A stretch of DNA of 9,897 nt from Pseudomonadota bacterium (GTDB lineage Bacteria > Pseudomonadota > Alphaproteobacteria > Caulobacterales > Caulobacteraceae), in the NCBI GenBank assembly GCA_023428785.1, contig JAEYWU010000069.1, forward strand, positions 1 through 9,897, written 5' to 3'. Positions 7,070 through 9,897 of the stretch are shown here, piece by piece. Position 1 is the stretch's first letter, and every line of letters begins with the position of its first letter. A program made the position numbers and the translations under genes. The notes below the pieces were generated by a model. It saw only the letters and a program-made list of their open reading frames with translations, had not been told where the DNA came from and ran no database searches.

Positions 7070-7519
7070 CTAGAGCGGCAGCCTGAAGAGACTCAGGCGA
7101 AATCGGGCTCCTCGTTCTGCCGCGAGGCTCCTCAAGCCCGGAATCGGCGCCAGCTGGAGCAAAGGACAGCTCGCCCTGACGATCTGTGCCGGACGGCCAT
7201 CTTCCTTGGATCGCAAGACAAAGCGGCGAAAGCTGACGTCAATCTCGGCCAACTCCTCCAGAGGAAACGTTCTACCGGGCCGGACATGGACCCTGTCTTC
7301 GTCGTCCACAGCAATAGCGGTGACCGGCAGGACGATGGAGGCCGCGACATAGGCGATCAGCAGGCCGAGAAACCAAAGGCGCCATGCCGGCCAGCCGGCG
7401 TTCACGCCGACGAGCAGGCCCAAAGTCAGCCCGACCATCAAGGGAGCCGTCAGCCACAGGCCGCCCAGCCGCGAGTATCGTAGGCGGCGACATCCAGGAC
7501 TGGCCGGGCCAGGCCGCAC
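7070..7519 (-). CDS. Small membrane protein with two helices, unknown function
   Basis: I do not recognise a named gene. The 149 aa product has a short basic N-terminus, two hydrophobic segments at about 20-40 and 47-69, and a soluble C-terminal part (70-149) that looks like short beta strands (VRPGRTFPLEELAEIDVSF, FVLRS, AQIVRA). Two adjacent helices followed by a small beta domain resemble bacterial PH-like (DUF304-type) membrane proteins, but this is a shape argument only. The GTG start lies directly after the TAG of the DUF465 gene, with no strong ribosome binding site; a later start is possible but would cut the first helix. It is last in the minus-strand cluster beginning at ubiX and converges on the GGDEF gene with one base between stops. 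Confidence 0.65.
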   Translation of the reverse strand: MRPGPASPGCRRLRYSRLGGLWLTAPLMVGLTLGLLVGVNAGWPAWRLWFLGLLIAYVAASIVLPVTAIAVDDEDRVHVRPGRTFPLEELAEIDVSFRRFVLRSKEDGRPAQIVRASCPLLQLAPIPGLRSLAAERGARFRLSLFRLPL

Positions 7520-7759
7520 CTAGGCGATGATGTCCGGCAGGATCATCGCCTCGATGCGCAGGATCTCGTCCTTGAGGGCCAGCTTCTTGCGCTTGAGGCG
7601 GGCGATCAGCAGCTGATCGGGCTGGGGAGCGACAGTCAGGGCCTCGATGGAGGCCGAGAGGTCGGCGTGTTCCTGGCGAAGCAGGGCGACCTGCTTGCGC
7701 AGTTTCGAGTCCGACAGCTCACTGTCGTCGTCGTTCATCGGTCCGCCGGAATCAGCCAT
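7520..7759 (-). CDS. DUF465 (YdcH-like) small coiled-coil protein
   Basis: The 79 aa product matches DUF465, a family of small helical proteins of unknown function found in many Proteobacteria. The family core is visible at about 20-74: LRKQVALLRQEHADLSASIE, then RLKRKKLALKDEILRIE, predicted to form a two-helix coiled coil. The acidic N-terminus is an extension. The ATG at 7759 has gagga seven bases upstream; the internal ATG at 7738 (Met8, MNDDDSE) has ggcgga upstream and could also be used. The gene starts 20 bp after the DUF2390 gene, on the same strand, and its stop touches the next start. A second, shorter DUF465 protein is encoded at 8947. Confidence 0.88.
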   Translation of the reverse strand: MADSGGPMNDDDSELSDSKLRKQVALLRQEHADLSASIEALTVAPQPDQLLIARLKRKKLALKDEILRIEAMILPDIIA

Positions 7760-7779
7760 CGATCCTCACTCCGTGCGCA

Positions 7780-8250
7780 TCATACATCGGCGGCGCCCGG
7801 CTGGGGTAGCCGTCCCGCGAGGGTCTTGAGCGCCTCGCGCGGAGTGCGGTCCGACCAGAGCCGGGCGGCCGCCGCCAAGGCCGTCAGAATATCGAAGGCC
7901 TCACCCGTCGGCGGACCGTCGACGCCCTCCAGCTCGTCCAGCAGGCCGCGCTCGGCGGACAGTTCGACGCGCTTGATCTCCTCGCGCAGCGCCAGGCGAC
8001 GGGCGTCGTCCATGTCGGGCACGGGCTTTTTCAATGTGCGGCGCACGGCGCGCAGCGGGTCGATGGCGTTCCGGGCCCAGCTCCGGGCCGTATCGACGGC
8101 GGCCTCGAGCGTGTCGGCGTCGACGGGGCCGCGCCAGGCGGCCCACAGCAGCAGACAGACCGACTGGCCGTCATCGTCCTGAAGCGACAGGCAGATGTCC
8201 CGCACGCCCGGTCGGGCGTAGGCGCGGACCGACCAGTCCCAGAGGCTCAC
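7780..8250 (-). CDS. TIGR02444/DUF2390 family protein
   Basis: The function is unknown. The 156 aa product fits the TIGR02444/DUF2390 family: the N-terminal SLWDWSVRAYARPGVRDICL block, then LQDDDGQSVCLLLWAAWRG (23-41), are characteristic. The rest is helical, with WARNAIDPLRAVRRTLKK (58-75), an arginine/glutamate-rich helix at 83-108 and a C-terminal helix with LTALAAAARLW (122-132). The start is a GTG overlapping the ubiX TGA by four bases (GTGA), a strong hint of translational coupling. The frame is open much further upstream (to 8577), but that part runs antisense-free inside ubiX in another frame and has no family similarity. There are no signal peptide or membrane segments, so it is probably cytoplasmic. 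Confidence 0.88.
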   Translation of the reverse strand: MSLWDWSVRAYARPGVRDICLSLQDDDGQSVCLLLWAAWRGPVDADTLEAAVDTARSWARNAIDPLRAVRRTLKKPVPDMDDARRLALREEIKRVELSAERGLLDELEGVDGPPTGEAFDILTALAAAARLWSDRTPREALKTLAGRLPQPGAADV

Positions 8251-8849
8251 TCCGGGGCGTCCGTCGCGGGTTTCAGCCCTGCCCAGCGGCGGGTCCGGGC
8301 CCAGTCGAGGCCGAAGACGTCGAGCGCCCGGCCGACGGACTGGTCGATCATCTCTTCGATGGTCGTCGGGCCGGCGTAGAGGGCCGGAAGCGGCGGGGCG
8401 ATGGTGGCGCCCATTTCGGCGAGCGCCGTCATGGTTCTGAGGTGGCCCAGATGCAGCGGCGTCTCGCGCACCATCAGGACCAGCGGGCGGCGCTCCTTGA
8501 GGGTCACATCGGCGGCCCGGGTCAGGAGGCTGGAGGTCACGCCGGTGGCGATCTCGCTCATGGTCCGGACCGAGCAAGGAGCGATCAGCATGCCCAGCGT
8601 ACGGAAGGATCCGGAAGCGATCGTCGCGCCGACGTCCTGGACGCGGTGGACGTGGCTGGCGCGGGCCGAAAGGTCCGCCGGCGTCAGGCCAAGCTCGGAA
8701 GACAGGGTCAGGGCCGCGGCGCGGCTGATGACCAGATGGCTTTCGATTTCAAGCTCTTGCAAGGCGTCAAGCGCCCGCACCCCATAGGCCGCGCCCGAGG
8801 CGCCGGAGATGCCGACGACGATCCTTTGAGGTGCGGCGTCACCGCGCAT
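8247..8849 (-). CDS. ubiX: Flavin prenyltransferase UbiX
   Basis: UbiX joins a dimethylallyl group to FMN, producing the prenylated flavin used by UbiD-type decarboxylases, including the one in ubiquinone synthesis. From the ATG at 8849 the product is 200 aa, near the E. coli length. It shows the FMN-binding start RIVVGISGASGAAYGVRALDAL, then SGSFRTLGMLIAPCS, and the highly conserved LLTRAADVTLKERRPLVL and RETPLHLGHLRTM, all closely matching E. coli UbiX. The start is set by a near-perfect AGGAGGT (8853-8859) just upstream. An in-frame ATG at 8891 would add 14 residues without family support. It leads the cluster with the DUF2390 gene, which overlaps its stop. UbiD is not in the window. Confidence 0.96.
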   Translation of the reverse strand: MRGDAAPQRIVVGISGASGAAYGVRALDALQELEIESHLVISRAAALTLSSELGLTPADLSARASHVHRVQDVGATIASGSFRTLGMLIAPCSVRTMSEIATGVTSSLLTRAADVTLKERRPLVLMVRETPLHLGHLRTMTALAEMGATIAPPLPALYAGPTTIEEMIDQSVGRALDVFGLDWARTRRWAGLKPATDAPE

Positions 8850-8852
8850 GGG

Positions 8853-8859
8853 ACCTCCT
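8853..8859 (-). promoter_or_regulatory. Strong ribosome binding site that sets the ubiX start
   Basis: AGGAGGT on the minus strand ends three bases before the ATG at 8849. It is the best Shine-Dalgarno match in the window and favours the 200 aa form of UbiX over the 214 aa form. Confidence 0.8.
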
Positions 8860-8946
8860 GACGCGCCCTGCTCTCGATTTCGTGATTCCACATCGCGAGC
8901 TTACGGGTGTGGGATTGATGGTCCGTTGAACGAGGAGGCGCAAGCC

Positions 8947-9117
8947 ATGGCGATTGACGCTCGTATCCGTGAACTCGGTAACCGTCACAAATCCCTGGAC
9001 GAGACCATCCGGGAAGAGATGAATCACCCGAGCACGGATCCCCTGAAGGTCCGGGACCTCAAGCGTCGCAAGCTGCGTATCAAGGAAGAGATCGAGGGCC
9101 TCTCGGCTCAGCTCTGA
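8947..9117 (+). CDS. Short DUF465 protein
   Basis: A 56 aa protein of the DUF465 family. MAIDARIRELGNRHKSLDE is followed by PLKVRDLKRRKLRIKEEIEG, the two-helix pattern with the family's basic KRRKLRIKEEI core. It is predicted to be a small cytoplasmic coiled coil; its function is unknown. The ATG at 8947 has GAGGAGG (8932-8938) eight bases upstream, a strong site. The frame is open back to 8848, but the added residues overlap the ubiX leader and look non-coding. The gene is divergent from ubiX (97 bp between starts) and converges on trcR with 22 bp between stops. It is shorter than the DUF465 protein at 7520 and lacks that protein's acidic N-terminus. Confidence 0.9.
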   Translation: MAIDARIRELGNRHKSLDETIREEMNHPSTDPLKVRDLKRRKLRIKEEIEGLSAQL

Positions 9118-9139
9118 CCTCTTCCCCGCCTTCGCCGGT

Positions 9140-9814
9140 CTAGTCTTCCGACCGGCCGAACACGTCCTCGACCGTCGGCTCAGCGCCGCGACGTTCTTCC
9201 TTGTCCGCCGTCCAGGCTTCCTCGACGGGTTCCGGCTGGGCTTCGCCTGCGGGCTGGAGGGTGGCGCCACCCGACTTGGCCAGTTCCTTGGCCTTCTTCT
9301 CGGCCGCCTTCTTGACCAGGGCGTCCAGCTCGAGCTGGCCCACCAGGCCGAGCGTCACCGGATCGACCGGCTTGATGTTGGCCGTGTTCCAGTGCGTGCG
9401 GCCGCGCACCGTCTCGATGGTCGCCTTGGTCGTGCCGAGCAGCTTGGCGATCTGGGCGTCGGTGACTTCCGGGTGATTCTTGACGAACCACATGATGGCG
9501 TCCGGACGATCCTGACGGCGCGAGACCGGGGTGTAGCGCGGGGCCTTCTTGGCGGTCTTGAGCAGCTCGGCGTGACGGCTGACCTCGGCGACCAGGCGGT
9601 AGTTCGAATCGGCCTCGGCCTTGGCGAGCTCCTCGCGGGTCAGCTGGCCGTTGCCGATGGGGTCCGCGCCGCGGATCGACGGGTTCACGTCGTCGGCGAT
9701 GGACTTCACTTCCAGCGGGTGCAGGCCGCAGAAGGCGGCGATCTGTTCGAACGAGAGGCTGGTGTTGTCGACCAGCCAGACCGCGGTGGCCTTGGGGTAG
9801 AGGATGTCGGTCAT
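9140..9814 (-). CDS. trcR: DUF1013 cell-cycle transcription regulator TrcR
   Basis: The 224 aa product matches the alphaproteobacterial DUF1013 family, named TrcR in Caulobacter, where it is reported to associate with RNA polymerase and affect cell-cycle gene expression. The sequence is diagnostic: YPKATAVWLVDNTSLSFEQI (6-25) leads into a helix-turn-helix-like region, AAFCGLHPLEVKSIADD (26-42). A second region follows, AIMWFVKNHPEVTDAQIAKL (106-125), then LGTTKATIETVRGRTHWN (126-143) and IKPVDPVTLGLVGQLELD (147-164). The tail (165-224) is first Lys/Ala-rich, then acidic, and likely disordered. The ATG at 9814 has AGGAC nine bases upstream. The gene reads away from the contig end; only about 50 bp of real upstream sequence remain, so its promoter cannot be judged. 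Confidence 0.94.
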   Translation of the reverse strand: MTDILYPKATAVWLVDNTSLSFEQIAAFCGLHPLEVKSIADDVNPSIRGADPIGNGQLTREELAKAEADSNYRLVAEVSRHAELLKTAKKAPRYTPVSRRQDRPDAIMWFVKNHPEVTDAQIAKLLGTTKATIETVRGRTHWNTANIKPVDPVTLGLVGQLELDALVKKAAEKKAKELAKSGGATLQPAGEAQPEPVEEAWTADKEERRGAEPTVEDVFGRSED

Positions 9815-9836
9815 TGACGGCGTCCTGAGGTTTTGG

Positions 9837-9854
9837 GGCCTGAAAGCACAGGCC
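9837..9854 (-). promoter_or_regulatory. Inverted repeat in the trcR leader
   Basis: GGCCTG, six bases, CAGGCC is a perfect 6 bp inverted repeat ending 22 bp upstream of the trcR ATG. It could be an operator or a leader hairpin. No run of T follows on either strand, so a terminator is unlikely. Confidence 0.3.
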
Positions 9855-9865
9855 GGAAACGGCGG

Positions 9866-9897
<32 letters not shown>

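Noticed and set aside
7500..7512. CTGGCC-g-GGCCAG palindrome
   Set aside because: It lies within the first codons of the small membrane protein gene, has a one-base loop and is GC-rich enough to arise by chance.
8034..8861. 275-codon plus-strand frame
   Set aside because: Opposite strand of ubiX and the DUF2390 gene, with an Arg/Gly-rich shadow composition.

Overview
The window looks like a chromosomal contig end from a high-GC alphaproteobacterium, most likely of the Caulobacterales (Brevundimonas/Caulobacter type). The reasons are the gene order flgF-flgG-flgA-flgH, a DUF1013/TrcR cell-cycle regulator (a family typical of Alphaproteobacteria), DUF465 proteins and strong GC bias at third codon positions. 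Genus is an inference; no rRNA or other marker is present. The last 31 bases are an uninterrupted G run that looks like a sequencing or assembly artefact at a contig end.

Layout. (1) 1-2915, plus strand: a tight flagellar rod and L-ring operon, flgF (5' end missing), flgG, flgA, flgH. (2) 3010-4500, plus strand: three consecutive small exported proteins, the last a lipoprotein. They are diverged paralogues of one another: each has a Trp, then a Cys exactly 27 residues later, and a second Cys near the C-terminus. I do not recognise the family, and this is the least explained part of the window. (3) 4501-4821: about 320 bp with no convincing gene, lower in GC than its surroundings. (4) 4822-6393, minus strand: purE-purK, the two-step N5-CAIR route of purine synthesis, with a candidate promoter and operator-like inverted repeat upstream. 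(5) 6511-7068, plus strand: a minimal diguanylate cyclase (GGDEF) with an intact inhibitory-site motif. (6) 7070-8849, minus strand: a compact cluster read as ubiX, a TIGR02444/DUF2390 protein, a DUF465 protein and a small two-helix membrane protein. (7) 8947-9117, plus strand: a second, shorter DUF465 protein. (8) 9140-9814, minus strand: trcR, whose upstream region is cut by the contig end.

How the genes relate. The flagellar genes build the distal rod (FlgF, FlgG), chaperone P-ring assembly (FlgA) and form the outer-membrane L ring (FlgH). The three paralogues follow on the same strand after 94 bp and are predicted to be exported, so an envelope role is reasonable; a flagellar link is only positional. 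PurE and PurK act in consecutive steps. UbiX makes the prenylated flavin used by UbiD-type decarboxylases in ubiquinone synthesis. The remaining genes are housekeeping or regulatory. I saw no tRNA, rRNA, CRISPR array, insertion sequence, phage or defence genes.
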